Shown here: positions 11,501 through 22,215 of the stretch, one piece after another
Numbering within the stretch: position 1 is the stretch's first letter
Layout of the letters: every line of letters begins with the position of its first letter
DNA from: Ryuthela nishihirai
Lineage: Eukaryota; Arthropoda; Arachnida; Araneae; Heptathelidae
Length of the DNA stretch: 64,000 bases
NCBI GenBank assembly: GCA_038380435.1
Contig: JAWZYU010000001.1
Location: 10,024,001-10,088,000, forward strand
Reading direction: 5' to 3'
Notes under the pieces: generated by a model
What the model saw: only the letters and a program-made list of their open reading frames with translations
Database searches by the model: none
What the model was told of the DNA's origin: nothing
Position numbers and translations under genes: made by a program

Positions 11501-11800
11501 CCCCTGATCGCAGGCATGGGGCAAAGACCTGTTCCTCCTTCGCTAAAGGCTGAAGTCACCGATGCTGGTAGGAACTTCAGGCACCACCTTTTCAAGTGGA
11601 CTTTTTCAAGAACCATATGGCCTGCCTGAGACACATTACTCCAGTTTAGGCTTGACGATGCCCAACTAGCTAAGTAAGGTTCAGGTACCTGCGATGGCCT
11701 CTGATTAGGATTATCCACCAGCTGATATAAGGTATCCCATGCCTCTGTTCACTTAGAGCTGGCAACACAGAAGCAAACAGAAAACACAGCGGCAGACTCT
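8508..11800 (-). mobile_element. RTE-like LINE, copy A
   Basis: A nearly complete non-LTR retrotransposon on the minus strand. Its 3' end (low coordinates) closes in a short (GAT)n tract after ccatggctgcttgaggatg, exactly as in copy B. The 5' part is alignable with copy B up to about 11770 (ttgccagctctaagtgaacag against ttgacagccccaagtgaata at 19032). A single endonuclease-RT ORF and a microsatellite 3' end fit the RTE/BovB group. The 5' boundary is not resolved; 11800-12150 may still be element 5' region. The coding part is described separately. Confidence 0.85.
8546..11718 (-). pseudogene. LINE endonuclease-reverse transcriptase, copy A (two lesions and a changed catalytic residue)
   Basis: Encodes an apurinic-type endonuclease followed by reverse transcriptase, of the kind often annotated as craniofacial development protein 2-like. 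Visible motifs: QETRW, CCYAPTED and GDFNAKVG (endonuclease); IIPIFKKGDRSSCDNYRGIS, CGFRSGRG, FVDFKKAFDSVDR (RT motif A), GVRQGC, YADD (RT motif C, codons at 9305-9316); then a C-terminal region with SYGSETWTLCK and RLRWFGHVARM. Lesions against copy B: a 2-nt insertion near 11334 that shifts frame, and a GGA to TGA nonsense codon at 9341-9343 just before YADD. The endonuclease SDH triad position reads SDN (codon 10715-10717), which should abolish nicking. No in-frame ATG was found at the 5' end: the long frame begins after a TGA and the first start-like codon is GTG at 11718. Confidence 0.9.
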
Positions 11801-12150
11801 CCCTCAACAGAGGCCCACCAGTGCAGCAAGTCCAGGATCCATAATCAAGCTCAAATCCATAAACAAGTCCAGTCTAGTAGGTATAAATGGTCAGCACCAG
11901 GACCCTGTGAAGTTGACCACTCCTCAGCAGGTTTGAAAAAAAAGAAAAAAGTGGCCATAGATGACCAGATCAGTAGGCCATACTGAACTGGCAGCCCTCC
12001 CCTTCCGTTCCCTTCCAAAAGAGAATATCTCTTTTGAAAGGTACTAACGGCCTGCACCACGAGAAGGCAGGGTCGGACATTAGGTGCTAGACCTGGCCGG
12101 TTCTGTGCATCATCACTGGGCTCCACTATTACCCCCTTATTAATATTCAT
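11801..12150 (-). other. Possible 5' region of LINE copy A
   Basis: A 99-codon frame at 12150-11851 on the minus strand (contains GLAPNVRPCLLVVQAVSTFQ) lies directly upstream of the LINE ORF. Copy B has a shortened leader, so the comparison cannot decide whether this belongs to the element. No zinc knuckle or other ORF1 feature is visible. Confidence 0.25.
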
Positions 12151-12960
12151 AACCGACCATGCCCCTTATTAATATTCACAATTAATAATACATAATTAAT
12201 AATTAATTAAAAATTAATTAACCCCCTTTATTAAAAAACCCATTTATTAAAAATTCCTCCCCTTTCAACCCCTGGCGCCATCTGGTGACTATGATGAGTA
12301 CTAATTTTTTTAGAAAAAAACCTATTTTAGCTATAATTTCCCGATTTTTGACTCCCCCTCATCAACCCCCCCTCTCTTAACCCGTGGTGCCATCTGGTGA
12401 CTATGAGTACTATTTTTAGAAAAAAAAACTATTTTAGCTATAATTTCCCGATTTTTGAATCCCCCCATTAAAAACTTTTCCCCCTTTTAACCTGTGGCGC
12501 CATCTAGTGACTATGAGGAGTACTATTTTTTAGAAAAAACCTCTATTTTTGTCGTAATAATTCTGACTTCCCTATCAGAAGTTCCAACCCCTCAATATAT
12601 GACCCCCTTATAAAAAGTTCACTTTATTAAACTCCCCAGATCACAAACTCCCTTGGTATCTGTGTTCATCTGAAATTTGACAAGTACAACTAAACTTTGG
12701 ATGGCAATGATCAGAAAATCCCCTCCTCTTTATCAAAACTGCCCCACTGGTTGACTCAACTGTATTTTAAGCCCTCATCTTTAAAGACCCCCTGGTTGAC
12801 CTATATATTTTTAAGCCCTCCTCTTTAAAGATCCCCTGGTTGACCCATCGCATGGTAAATCAGTTTTCTCTATGTGCATTTAATCTAATGGTGGTGTCAT
12901 CCAACGTGCATTTTAGTACATCTCCTGTATTTAAAAAAAAAAAATCCTTACAACACAGTG
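12151..12960. repeat. Diverged tandem repeats, unit about 115 bp, plus unclassified flank
   Basis: Three units begin with ggcgccatctggtgactatg or a variant at about 12268, 12389 and 12497. Each continues with gagtacta, a t-rich run, agaaaaaaa, ctattttagctataatttcc and cgatttttga. The rest of the block is pyrimidine-rich with similar ccccttattaaa phrases. No coding content. Confidence 0.75.
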
Positions 12961-13600
12961 AGTTGAACCCGGTACCTTGGTGTCAATAGCCGGACATTAT
13001 CGCACTCGACTATGTCTTATATCATAACACCTGAAAAAGATTTTTGGTGGCGTCATCTAGCGTATACTTTAGTAAGATTTTAACCGAAATTATTCCCAGA
13101 CTCCTCCTCATTAAAATCCCCCTTATTAAACTCCCTTGGTATCCACATTCATTTCCCAAGTCCAACTAAACTTTTGGTGGCAGCACTCAGAATGTCTGAT
13201 GCAAGTCTCTAAATAATTGCCAAACTTTCGGTGGCAGCTCCTCACATAAAATCAACTCCCAAAGTTGTATATTCTATGTATTTATTCCTTATTAATTAAA
13301 CGCTTATCAAAACTGTCTTCCCCTCATTAAAACACTCCCCCACTGGTTGACCCATCGTGTGGTAAATCACTTTTTCTCTATGCGCATTTCATCGGTGCCA
13401 TCCAATGTGCATTTTAGTAAATCTCCTGTATTTAAAAAAACTCATCACAAATTCCGTTGGTTTCTATCCTTTTACAAGTCCACTAAACTCTTTTTGAATG
13501 GTGACACTCAGAATGTCTGATGCAAGTCTCTAAATAATTGGCAAACTTTCGGTAGCAGTCACTCGCAGAAAATCAACTCCCAAAGTTGTACTCCCAAAGT
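12830..13600. repeat. Direct duplication of a segment of a few hundred bp, two diverged copies
   Basis: The phrase ggttgacccatcgcatggta with gtgcattttagtacatctcc and tgtatttaaaa (about 12837-12945) recurs at about 13338-13440. Cactcagaatgtctgatgca, agtctctaaataattg and aaatcaactcccaaagttgt (about 13178-13270) recur at about 13500-13590. Between them the minus strand at about 12955-13020 reads ggtaccgggttcaactcac, a B-box-like tRNA fragment, so the unit may include an old SINE head. Confidence 0.7.
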
Positions 13601-13890
13601 TGTGTTTGTTGCTAATACAGAAGAGGACATACAACCAAGAATATTTCAAACTTAGAATAACACAACATCCTGATGCGATAAGAACGAAGCGGAGGGATAC
13701 AAACCAGAAAGTTCTAATAAGGTGATGCTGATGGTGGTGGTCGATTCGTTTATCTGATTTTCTGGGTAAAATATCGTTAAAAAAATGTTTTTCTCTCCCT
13801 TAAGAGGGGGGGGGGGGCAGAAAGGAGTTGTAAATTGGTAATTCTCTTTTTGAGTATGACACTAATGAAAACATTTCAGTATATGATAAC
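13601..13890. other. No feature seen apart from a 12-base G run
   Basis: Unique sequence; a run of 12 G occurs at 13806-13817. No ORF with recognisable content. Confidence 0.3.
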
Positions 13891-13899
13891 ACGAACGCT

Positions 13900-14182
13900 T
13901 TGAGATTTATCTCCGCAAAATTCCCCGTCCTGCCCACGGTAAGTAGGGGGCACCGATGGGCTTGTAAAGTCCGCCGTCCGTCGGATGGGACGTTAAGCCG
14001 TGGACCCGTGTGCGAGAGACATACCCTGTGCACGTTGAAGATCACACTGAATGGAGATGAACGGGATGCTACCATCTGTCTCCTAACAGCTGTTCCAGTT
14101 CTGAGCTTTGAGGGGTCCATGTGACCTGGCCATTTAGCCCGTGGTGTGGGAGAGACTCAGAGTTAAAACAACCCAACCCAAT
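13900..14182 (+). repeat. SINE-2 copy, 5'-truncated, with target-site duplication
   Basis: Starts inside the body at ttgagatttatctccgcaaa and runs to the family 3' end taaaacaacccaaccca. The 9-bp repeat acgaacgct flanks it at 13891-13899 and 14183-14191, which marks it as a discrete retroposition event. It lacks the tRNA head. ORFs crossing it on both strands are by-products. Confidence 0.9.
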
Positions 14183-14191
14183 ACGAACGCT

Positions 14192-14899
14192 ATCAAACAT
14201 AAATCTGACACGTCCGTCTCTCAATGAACGAAATTTGTCAGATTTCTCACCTACTGAACGGTGAACTCTTTTTAGAAACTGTGGAGCAAATGATAACATT
14301 TCGTAACTGAAGCTGAAATGTACGATGGAAGCAAACAAATGAATTATAATTGGCGGAAATATTACAGAACTCCCCGATTAACTTTCTACTTCCATGTAGT
14401 GTTAACCTGAAATATCCAATTCCAACTAATATTGCTCAATGTCAACATATTTTATATTTATGCTTTACGATTAAAATACAATTAATAAAAATTTGTCAAT
14501 AGAAAATTAAAAACAATTTGTCAATAGTTTTTTTTTTTATTAAGCGGAGCTTCAGTTTCCGAATATCATACTGAATCAGTGGTTCGAGGAAAAATATCAG
14601 AATAATGAAAAAACGCGAAATATTTAAAGAAATTTCTCTATTTTTTATTGCCTTTCAGCTACCTATTTCAGAGAGAAATAATTTTTCTTCTTACATTATC
14701 TGAAGAACAAATGCGGAAATAGATTCAAAGTGGAATAGGACTTGACACTAGATCTTTTTTTCAGTGTTACCTAATTTTAAAGCTCTGTGTTAGTCATGAG
14801 CAACTATCACACTGAAATTCTACTCTGTTCACTATATAGTAGTAGTTTGCGTTCTGTTCTCTGCCATAAGAACGGTTAAAACTATTTCTGGATTTATAA
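14192..14899. other. No gene recognised
   Basis: AT-rich sequence without a supported ORF or repeat. Confidence 0.3.
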
Positions 14900-15210
14900 A
14901 TGGGCTAAATGGCCAGGTCTCAGGGAGACTGAAGGCTCACAGAAGGTTTGGGGAGGGGACCCACTGGAACAGCTGTTGGGAGACAGATGTCCCGTCAAGG
15001 CCATCCAGGGTGTTCTTTAACGTTCACAGCGTATGGCTCTTCAGCACACGGTTCCACGGCTGAACGTCTCATCCGACGGACGGCGGCCTTTCCAAGCCCA
15101 TCGGTGTCCGCTAATGACCTTGGGCAAGGCGGGGAATTTTGCGGATATATATCTCAACACTGACCCAGCTGGGACTCTGATTACGAGCCTGGCGCGCTAC
15201 CGACTGAGCC
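14900..15210 (-). repeat. SINE-2 copy, minus strand, 3'-truncated
   Basis: The tRNA-like head lies at the right end (ggcgcgctaccgactgagcc is its complement) and the body runs left to tgggctaaatggccaggtct. The last part of the family (gcggcac... taaaacaaccc) is missing. The B-box region is shortened (gggactctgattacg). No clear target-site duplication. Confidence 0.85.
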
Positions 15211-15777
15211 AATGATTGTGGACTTGAACTAGATCAACGGGCATTGCATTTACTATCGGTGTAAACTGTTTAAACGTATTTAAAGTTATTCGAGTGGTAT
15301 TTAAAGAGTGTCAGTTGTTTGCTGCAGTATCTGAATAAAATATTCAATGTGGTCTGTGAAGTCCATAAGAAAAAAGGAAATTAAATTTTGGCAAAGTGAT
15401 GCTCGAGATAAGAGTTGGTATTTTATTGCACCTACTGAACAACTATTACCATTAAAGATTGTGGGAGGCTGGGAGTAATAATTGTATTATTCGCATTATT
15501 AGTAGCCAAACGAACAGTGGGTTTTCCTACTTGATGAATAAGGATGACTTTATCCTAAGGCGAGGGAATGAAATTCTAGCGTGGCATCGCCCGTCAAATG
15601 GACTCGCGCGGCGGCTTTAGTTTAAATTTGACCTCTACTTTTACTGTTTTCAAAGTAAACGTAAGAGGTCATATACTGATAAGAAATTGCAAATGGCTTT
15701 ATTGGAGTTCGTAGTACCTGGAAATCATTTCCTAAATCATAGCACACGAAAATGGCATAATCACTGATAAGTATGAA
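15211..15777. other. No gene recognised
   Basis: Unique sequence. The left part of the frame at 15622-15933 (-) falls here but the frame is explained by the SINE-3 head. Confidence 0.3.
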
Positions 15778-15902
15778 GGAAGTTACCACTCTGAATTTAA
15801 CGTCGATCAGTTTGAACAGTAGAGCCAAAACTGTCTTGAGCCGAGTGGGATACGAACACACGACCTCCTGACCTTTGGACCACTGAGCTACCGGCCGCCG
15901 AT
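15778..15902 (-). repeat. SINE-3 copy (tRNA-derived)
   Basis: On the minus strand ggcggccggtagctcagtgg is a typical tRNA A-box start, and gttcgtatcccactcgg is a B box. A body with caaactgatcgacgtt and ttcagagtgg follows. The same head-body order (ggtcgtgggttcgtatccca, then attgatcgacgttttcagag) is found at 18660-18785, which defines the family. It is not an intact tRNA gene: the acceptor and anticodon stems do not close. Confidence 0.7.
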
Positions 15903-16404
15903 TAAGATCTCCTCTAATTGATGACATGAACATTTTCTACCTACAGTACATATTCCATTATGTCACATGTAGGAGTTGTAATGGAATACGGAATCAATTT
16001 CGGAGTTTTTCATTCTAATATTAGGAATAAGATGTCTAAGAAAGTACGAAAGTACTCATCTCTAAGAAAGTACGAAAGACCAAAAATATGATGCAAACGT
16101 TTTGTAATTAAAATCTTTTTTCCACAATTCAGAAATTTTTGATGTGTTCTGTGTGCCAAAAGAAATCCAAATTTTTGTCTCATTTTAAAATTAAGTGCTT
16201 TTTTAAATCTTGATACTATAGAAATAAATCTTCAGTGAAGGGATCTTTATCTCCCGCCATGAACAGGTTGCATTAGGAGAGGGATTCCTTATCCGCTGGG
16301 ACAACTGAAACAGAAACTAGAAAACCAGGAACAAAAACAATTGGAAAAAGGAGCAAATGCATCCGTTGCACGTATTTCGGAGTATGCAGTAGGGAGAGTT
16401 TATG
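15903..16404. other. No gene recognised
   Basis: Contains a short direct repeat (aagaaagtacgaaag at about 16037 and 16061). Otherwise unique. Confidence 0.3.
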
Positions 16405-16556
16405 AACTGAATGAGTGAGTGTATGTAGTGGGGGAATGCATGCAGTGAGTGAGTAAATGCATGCAGTGAGTGAGTAAATGCATGCAGTGAGTGAGTAAAT
16501 GCATGCAGTGAGTGAGTGAATGCATGGAGTGAGTGAGTGAATTCATGGAGTGAATT
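16405..16556. repeat. Minisatellite, 21-bp unit, about 6-7 copies
   Basis: The unit gtgagtgagtaaatgcatgc followed by a is repeated, with edge variants (gaatgcatgga, gaattcatgga). Because 21 is a multiple of three the complementary strand shows a repeated HAFTHSL peptide at 16317-16568, which is an artefact of the repeat. The array abuts the 5' end of LINE copy C. Confidence 0.9.
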
Positions 16557-18659
16557 GAATTCTGTCAAGAAACAAGAAAGGAGATATTACCCTTGTTCTT
16601 GGTGACTTCAATGCGAAAGTTGGTACTGACTCTGTCTGACCTTTGGGGAGGAGTAATAGGCCTTTTTGGTATTGGTAACTGCAATGGCAATGGGCAACGT
16701 CTCCTACAGGTAAATAAACTCAATGGATTCAGAATAACTAACACTTACTACAAACACCGCGACATACATAAGTACACATGGGTTTCACCTGATTGGCTGC
16801 ATACGAATATAATTGATTATATATTAATTAACAGCAAATGGGCTAGTTCTGTTAGAAATACCAGGGCATATAGGGGAGCTGAAATTGCATCTGACCATTA
16901 CCTTGTTAAAAGTATCTTGCAACTTAAACTTAAAACGTGTTGTGCAACTTAAACTTAAAAAGTGTTGTGCTTGGGTTAAAAAATTTGCTTTTAATACTGA
17001 AGCTCTGAAAGCCCCAGTTATAGCCAAAGCTTACCATGATAGGTTACTTAGTCATTATGACAGCCATGGTATGCTTACTACTGAAGTTGAGGAAGAATGG
17101 GATCATTTCAAACAGGCTTTTTTGGACACTAACAGTACTCTTTTAGGAAAAAAGGAGCAGAAGAGCCAGAATTATCTCAGTGATAAGGCACTTGAACTTA
17201 TTTCGGAAAGAAAGAACTGCAGGAATGTCCTTAATCAATACCCTACTAGTCCTAACAGAAAGCATTACAGGGAACTTAATAAACGTGTAAAAGATCAGTT
17301 AGCTGCTGATAAGAATCTTTGGCTTGTTGGTTTGGCTGACAAAGCCGAGGAAGCAGTTAGACAGCACAACAGCAGAGAGCTGTATCAGATAGTTAATGTT
17401 TTGTGTGGTAGAAAACGGAGAGGTATACAGGAATTGAAGGATAAAAAAGGTAAGGTTATAGAAGGTGAGGATTCTGTCATGGCTAGGTGGGCTGAGCATT
17501 TCCGTGATATTCTAAACAATTGGGTTGGGTTGTTTTACCTCTGAGGGGCACTTTTTTGCACACCATGGGCTAAATGGCCAGGTCACATGGACCCCGAAGG
17601 CTCAGAGAAGGTTGGGGGAGGGGACCCACTAGAACAGCTGTTGGAAGACAGATGGTAGCCTTCCGTCAAGGTCCAGCGTGTTCTTTAACGTGCACAGGGT
17701 ATAGCTCTCCCGTACACAGGGCCACGGCTTAACGTCCCATCCGACGGACGGCGGCCTTTCCAAGCCCATCGGTGTCCCCTACTGACCGTGAATTTTGCGG
17801 AGATAAATCTCAACGCTGACCCAGCTGAGACTCGAACCTGGGAACTACAGATTACGAGCCTGGCGCGCTACCGACTGAGCCACCCCCGCCCCATTTTTAA
17901 ACAATGCGGTTAGTTCTATTCCCATTGTTTGCAATGATGATAGATGCATTGGTGGCTTTAATGTTGGCCCTATAACACAATCTGAAGTTATTTTGGCTGT
18001 TTCTAAATTTAAACTTCATAAATCCCCAGGGGTTGATGAAATTACTACAGAAATGCTTAGAGCTGGAAATGTTTCGGTTACCACTTGGATGACTGAAATT
18101 CTGAATATCTTTTATGATAAAGGCATGGTTCCTAAGGATTTTACCAGAGCTATTGTTATCCCTATTTTCAAAAAAGGTGATCGCAGTTCTTGTGATAACT
18201 GTAGGGGTATCAGCCTACTCTCTGTTCCAGGTAAAGTTCTTTCCATGATTGTGCTTAATAGAATTAAGAATCTGGTTGACAGTCAATTGCGTGATGAGCA
18301 ATGTGGATTCAGAAGTGGTAGGGGATGTGTAGATCAGATATTTTCACTTTGGCAGATTCTTGAGAAATGTTTAGAGTTTCAGAAACCTTTGGTTGCTAGC
18401 TTTGTTGATTTCAAAAAGGCTTTCGACTCTGTTGATCGTCATAATTTGTGGTTGATTGTGCGATCGTATGGTATACCAGACAAGTTAGTCAACATAATGA
18501 AAGCTCTCTATAATAACCCTGAGTCGTGTATGAGAGTTGGTAAGGCTTGTAGCAATTGGTTTAGCATTACTTCTGGTGTTCGACAAGGGTGCATTTTGTC
18601 TCCTTTGCTCTTTAGTTTGGTTATTGATTATGTTATGCAAAATTCACTTCAAGGGAAAG
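16557..18659 (+). pseudogene. RTE-like LINE, copy C: truncated and split by a SINE
   Basis: Matches copy B from its GDFNAKVG endonuclease region (gaattctgtcaag at 16557 = 19680) to the segment after GVRQGC, ending at cttcaagggaaag where SINE-3 begins. It keeps SDHYLV, GVDEITTEMLRAGN, CGFRSGRG and FVDFKKAFDSVDR. The 5' part, YADD and C-terminus are missing. Three short tandem duplications disturb the frame: 7 nt near 16570, 4 nt near 16634 and 25 nt at 16920-16969; each adds one base modulo three, so the frame is restored after the third. A SINE-2 interrupts it at 17521-17893. Dead copy. Confidence 0.9.
17521..17893 (-). repeat. SINE-2 copy inserted in LINE copy C
   Basis: Complete minus-strand copy: tRNA-like head complement at the right (ctggcgcgctaccgactgag, then ccacccccgcccc) and the 3' end at the left (tgggttgggttgttttacct). 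It splits the LINE between attctaaacaat (17509-17520) and tttttaaacaat (17894-17905), an imperfect 12-bp target-site duplication with a perfect taaacaat core. Copy B shows the empty site at about 20594-20605 (attctaaacaatgcagttag). Confidence 0.95.
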
Positions 18660-18785
18660 CACGAACCACAGCACCTGACATGTTATCAGGAGGTCGTGGG
18701 TTCGTATCCCACCCAGCTCAAGATCATTTTTCCTCTAAAATTGATCGACGTTTTCAGAGTGAAAATAATCTTCCTCCATAATTGA
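18660..18785 (+). repeat. SINE-3 copy at the broken end of LINE copy C
   Basis: Carries ggtcgtgggttcgtatccca (B box) and attgatcgacgttttcagag, the SINE-3 body. The 5' half of the tRNA head is weak. It begins exactly where LINE copy C stops, so the LINE end was either cut by the insertion or lost in a rearrangement. Confidence 0.65.
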
Positions 18786-19009
18786 AAAAATACGCGGAAA
18801 AACTCTTCAATTCACTCAAAAGTACTTTTGTATGGGTGTCCGTGGGATTATATTTTACCGTAAAAGGTACTCGCGCAATTACACACAGTCGTATCAAAAT
18901 AATATGATCACCTACCTAATAATGGGAATGAGGGGTGGTCATATTTTTCTGATACGACTGCGTATATTACCGCGAAAGGTGTTTGGATAATGGAAAATAT
19001 TTGGAAACG
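18786..19009. repeat. Inverted repeat with 29-30 bp arms (MITE-like)
   Basis: The arm acacagtcgtatcaaaataa to atgatcacc (18883-18912) pairs with 18934-18962 (ggtggtcatatttttctgat to acgactgcg), with a 21-nt spacer. Ctgatacgactg recurs twice in variant form at about 59478-59510, so the sequence is dispersed. No coding potential. Confidence 0.7.
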
Positions 19010-22000
19010 CTGTATGTTTGTGGGTTGACAGCCCCAAGTGAATAGATTAACAGGATATGTTTATCAGCTGGTGGATAATCCTGAGCAGAAGTCATCGCAG
19101 GCACCTGAACTCTTTGCTTCTATTGGCATCGTCAAATTCTACATTGGAGGAAGTCTTCCAGTGTAGATGGCTTCAGCCTTTAGTGGTGGGGGAACGGGTC
19201 TTTGCCCCATGTCTGCGATTAGGGGGCTGTTTGATATTGTCGGCATTCCCTCTCTCAATAAACATAGTTTCTTTAAACATCCCACTAACCATTTTCTCTA
19301 CATAGGTAGTTGGAATGTGAGGACTCTGCACAGAGCTTTTTCTCTTGATGTCCTCACACAAGAATTCCACCATTATTATTTAGATATTCTCGGCTTGCAA
19401 GAGACCAGATGGACAGATAAAGGTCAGATTTTTAAAAATAATCTTAAATTTCTCTTTTCAGGGAGGGACGACAATAAGCATCACCAAGGCGTGGGTCTGC
19501 TTCTCAGCAGACACGCTAGCAATGCTCTTCTAGGATATGAGTGTATTAATGAAAGGTTTCTTACAGCAAAATTTCAGACAAGCGTTAAAGACTTGAATGT
19601 TATCTGCTGTTATGCCCCCACTGAGGATGCCGATGAGGATGAGAAGGATAGGTTTTATGAACAACTTCAGGATATTTTGAATTCTGTCAAGAAAGGAGAT
19701 ATTACCCTTGTTCTTGGTGACTTCAATGCCAAAGTTGGTACTGACTCTGACCTTTGGGGAGGAGTAATAGGCCCTTTTGGTATTGGTAGCTGCAATGACA
19801 ATGGGCAACGTCTCCTACAGGTAAGTAAACTCAATGGATTCAGAATAACTAACACTTATTACAAACACCGCGACATACATAAGTACACATGGGTTTCACC
19901 TGATGGGCTGCATAAGAATATGATTGATTACATATTAATTAACAGCAAATGGGCTAGTTCTGTTAGGAATACCAGGGCATATAGGGGAGCTGAAATTGGA
20001 TCTGACCATTACCTAGTTAAAAGTGTCTTGCAACTTAAACTTAAAAAGTGTTGTGCTAGGGTTAAAAAATTTGCTTTTAATACTGAAGCTCTGAAAGACC
20101 CAGTTATAGCCAAAGCTTACCATGATAGGTTACTTAGCCATTATGACAGTCATGGTATGCTTACTACTGAAGTTGAGGAAGAATGGGATCATTTTAAACA
20201 GGCTTTTTTGGACACTAACAGTACTCTTTTAGGAAAAAAGGAGCAGAAGAGACAGAATTATCTGAGTGATAAGGCACTTGAGCTTATTTCGGAAAGAAAG
20301 AACTGCAGGAATGTCTTTAATCAATATCCTACTAGTCCTAATAGAAAGCATTACAGAGAACTTAATAAACGTGTAAAAGATCAGTTAGCTGCTGATAAGA
20401 ATCTTTGGCTTGATGGTTTGGCTGAGAAAGCCGAGGAAGCAGTTAGACAGCACAACAGCAGAGAGCTGTACCAGATAGTTAACGTTTTGTGTGGTAGAAA
20501 ACGGACAGGTATACAGGGATTGAAAGATAAACAAGGTAAGGTTATAGAAGGTGAGGATTCTGTCATGGCTAGGTGGGCTGAGCATTTCAGTGATATTCTA
20601 AACAATGCAGTTAGTTCTATTCCCATTGTTTGCAATGATGATAGATGCATTGGTGGCTTTAATGTTGGCCCTATAATACAATCTGAAGTGATTTTGGCTG
20701 TTTCTAAACTTAAACTACATAAATCCCCAGGGGTAGATGAAATTACTACGGAAATGCTTAGAGCTGGGAATGTTTCGGTTACCACTTGGATGACTGAAAT
20801 TCTGAATATCTTTTATGATAAAGGCATGGTTCCTAAGGATTTTACCAGAGCTATTGTTATCCCTATTTTCAAAAAAGGTGATCGCAGTTCTTGTGATAAC
20901 TGTAGGGGTATCAGCCTACTCTCTGTTCCAGGTAAAGTTCTTTCCATGATTGTGCTTAATAGAATTAAGAATCTGGTTGACAGTCAATTGCGTGATGAGC
21001 AATGTGGATTCAGAAGTGGTAGGGGATGTGTGGATCAAATATTTTCACTTAGGCAGATTCTTGAGAAATGTTTAGAGTTTCAGAAACCTTTGGTTGCTAG
21101 CTTTGTTGATTTCAAAAAGGCTTTTGACTCTGTTGATCGTCATAATTTGTGGTTGATTGTGAGATCATATGGTATACCAGACAAGTTAGTTAACATAATG
21201 AAAGCTCTCTATAATAACACTGAGTCGTGTGTGAGAGTTGGTAAGGGTTGTAGCAATTGGTTTAGCATTACTTCTGGTGTTCGACAAGGGTGCATTTTGT
21301 CTCTTTTCTCTTTAGTTTGGTAGTTGATTATGTTATGCGAAATTCACTTCAAGGGAAAGATTTTGGCCTTAAATGGGCTGGAGATACGAAAATGTCTGAT
21401 TTAGATTATGCTGATGATTTAGCCCTTTTGGCAAATAATGTTGATGAGATGAACTCTTTCATTCGAGCTGTTGATGAGACTGGTAGTAGAGTAGGTTTGG
21501 TTATAAACAGAGAGAAAACTAAAGTGATGAAAATTGGTCAGGCAGGCTGTGATTCAGTTAATCTGAATGGTTGCAGTCTCGAGCAGGTGTCACAGTTTAA
21601 TTATCTTGGGAGCTATGTAACAGATACTGGTGATGTGCGGCATGAGATTAACAGACGAATAGGGATTGCTGCCGGGACTTTTAAGAATCTATGGAGAGTG
21701 TGGAGAAATAGGCGTATACACCTAAAGACTAAAATTAGACTGTATAATAGTTTGGTTCTTTCTAGGGTTAGTTATGGTAGTGAAACTTGGACACTTTGTA
21801 AACAAGATAACAGGAAACTAGATGCTTTTGATTCCAGATGCTTACGCAGTATCTTGGGCATTAGGTGGTTCAACTTTGTAACTAATGATGAGGTTAGGCA
21901 AAGGAGTTTGCAACTTCCTTTAAGCAACATATTGTGCAGAGAGAGACTCCGTTGGTTTGGCCATGTTGCCCGTATGAATAATTATAGATTGGCGAATAGG

Positions 22001-22215
22001 GTTATGAACAGTGTGCCTAAAGGCCTCAGAAAGAAGGGAAGACCTAAGATGCGGTGGGCAGACAATGTCAAACAGGACCTTGTTAGAATTGGTGTGCAGT
22101 GGCCAGATGCAGTAGATGTAGCTCAGGATAGACTTGCTTGGAGAACTAAATTGCACGGTCTGGTTGGACCTCCGTAGCCCATGGCTGCTTGAGGATGATG
22201 ATGATGATGATGATG
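19010..22215 (+). mobile_element. RTE-like LINE, copy B (full length)
   Basis: The best-preserved LINE in the window. It starts in a leader alignable with copy A (ttgacagccccaagtgaata), has a shortened stretch before the ORF, one long endonuclease-RT frame and a 3' end in (GAT)n after ccatggctgcttgaggatg. The length of about 3.2 kb suits RTE-type elements. The 5' edge is approximate. Confidence 0.85.
19167..22177 (+). pseudogene. LINE endonuclease-reverse transcriptase, copy B (single frameshift)
   Basis: Starts at a true ATG (19167). Endonuclease: QETRW around residue 78 (catalytic Glu79), GDFNAKVG at 184-191, SDH at 279-281, so all three key positions are present. RT: IPIFKKGDRSS at about 566, CGFRSGRG at 613, FVDFKKAFDSVD (motif A) at 646, GVRQGC, and, in the second frame, DLDYADDLALLA (motif C). 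The C-terminal segment has SYGSETWTLCKQDNRKLDAF and LRWFGHVARM and ends in PGLVGPP-like GLVGPP. The only obvious lesion against copy A is loss of one C in tgtctccttttc near 21303, which moves the frame (first part ends at 21323; the rest reads 21290-22177). It was probably active recently; in cis it would now make a protein cut inside the RT palm. It inserts via target-primed reverse transcription and could have mobilised SINEs. Confidence 0.92.

Noticed and set aside
16317..16568. Protein with repeated HAFTHSL
   Set aside because: Product of the 21-bp minisatellite on the opposite strand.
20381..20785. 134-codon minus-strand ORF inside LINE copy B, with equivalents in copies A and C
   Set aside because: The same antisense frame recurs in each LINE copy and has no independent motif; it reflects codon structure of the sense strand.
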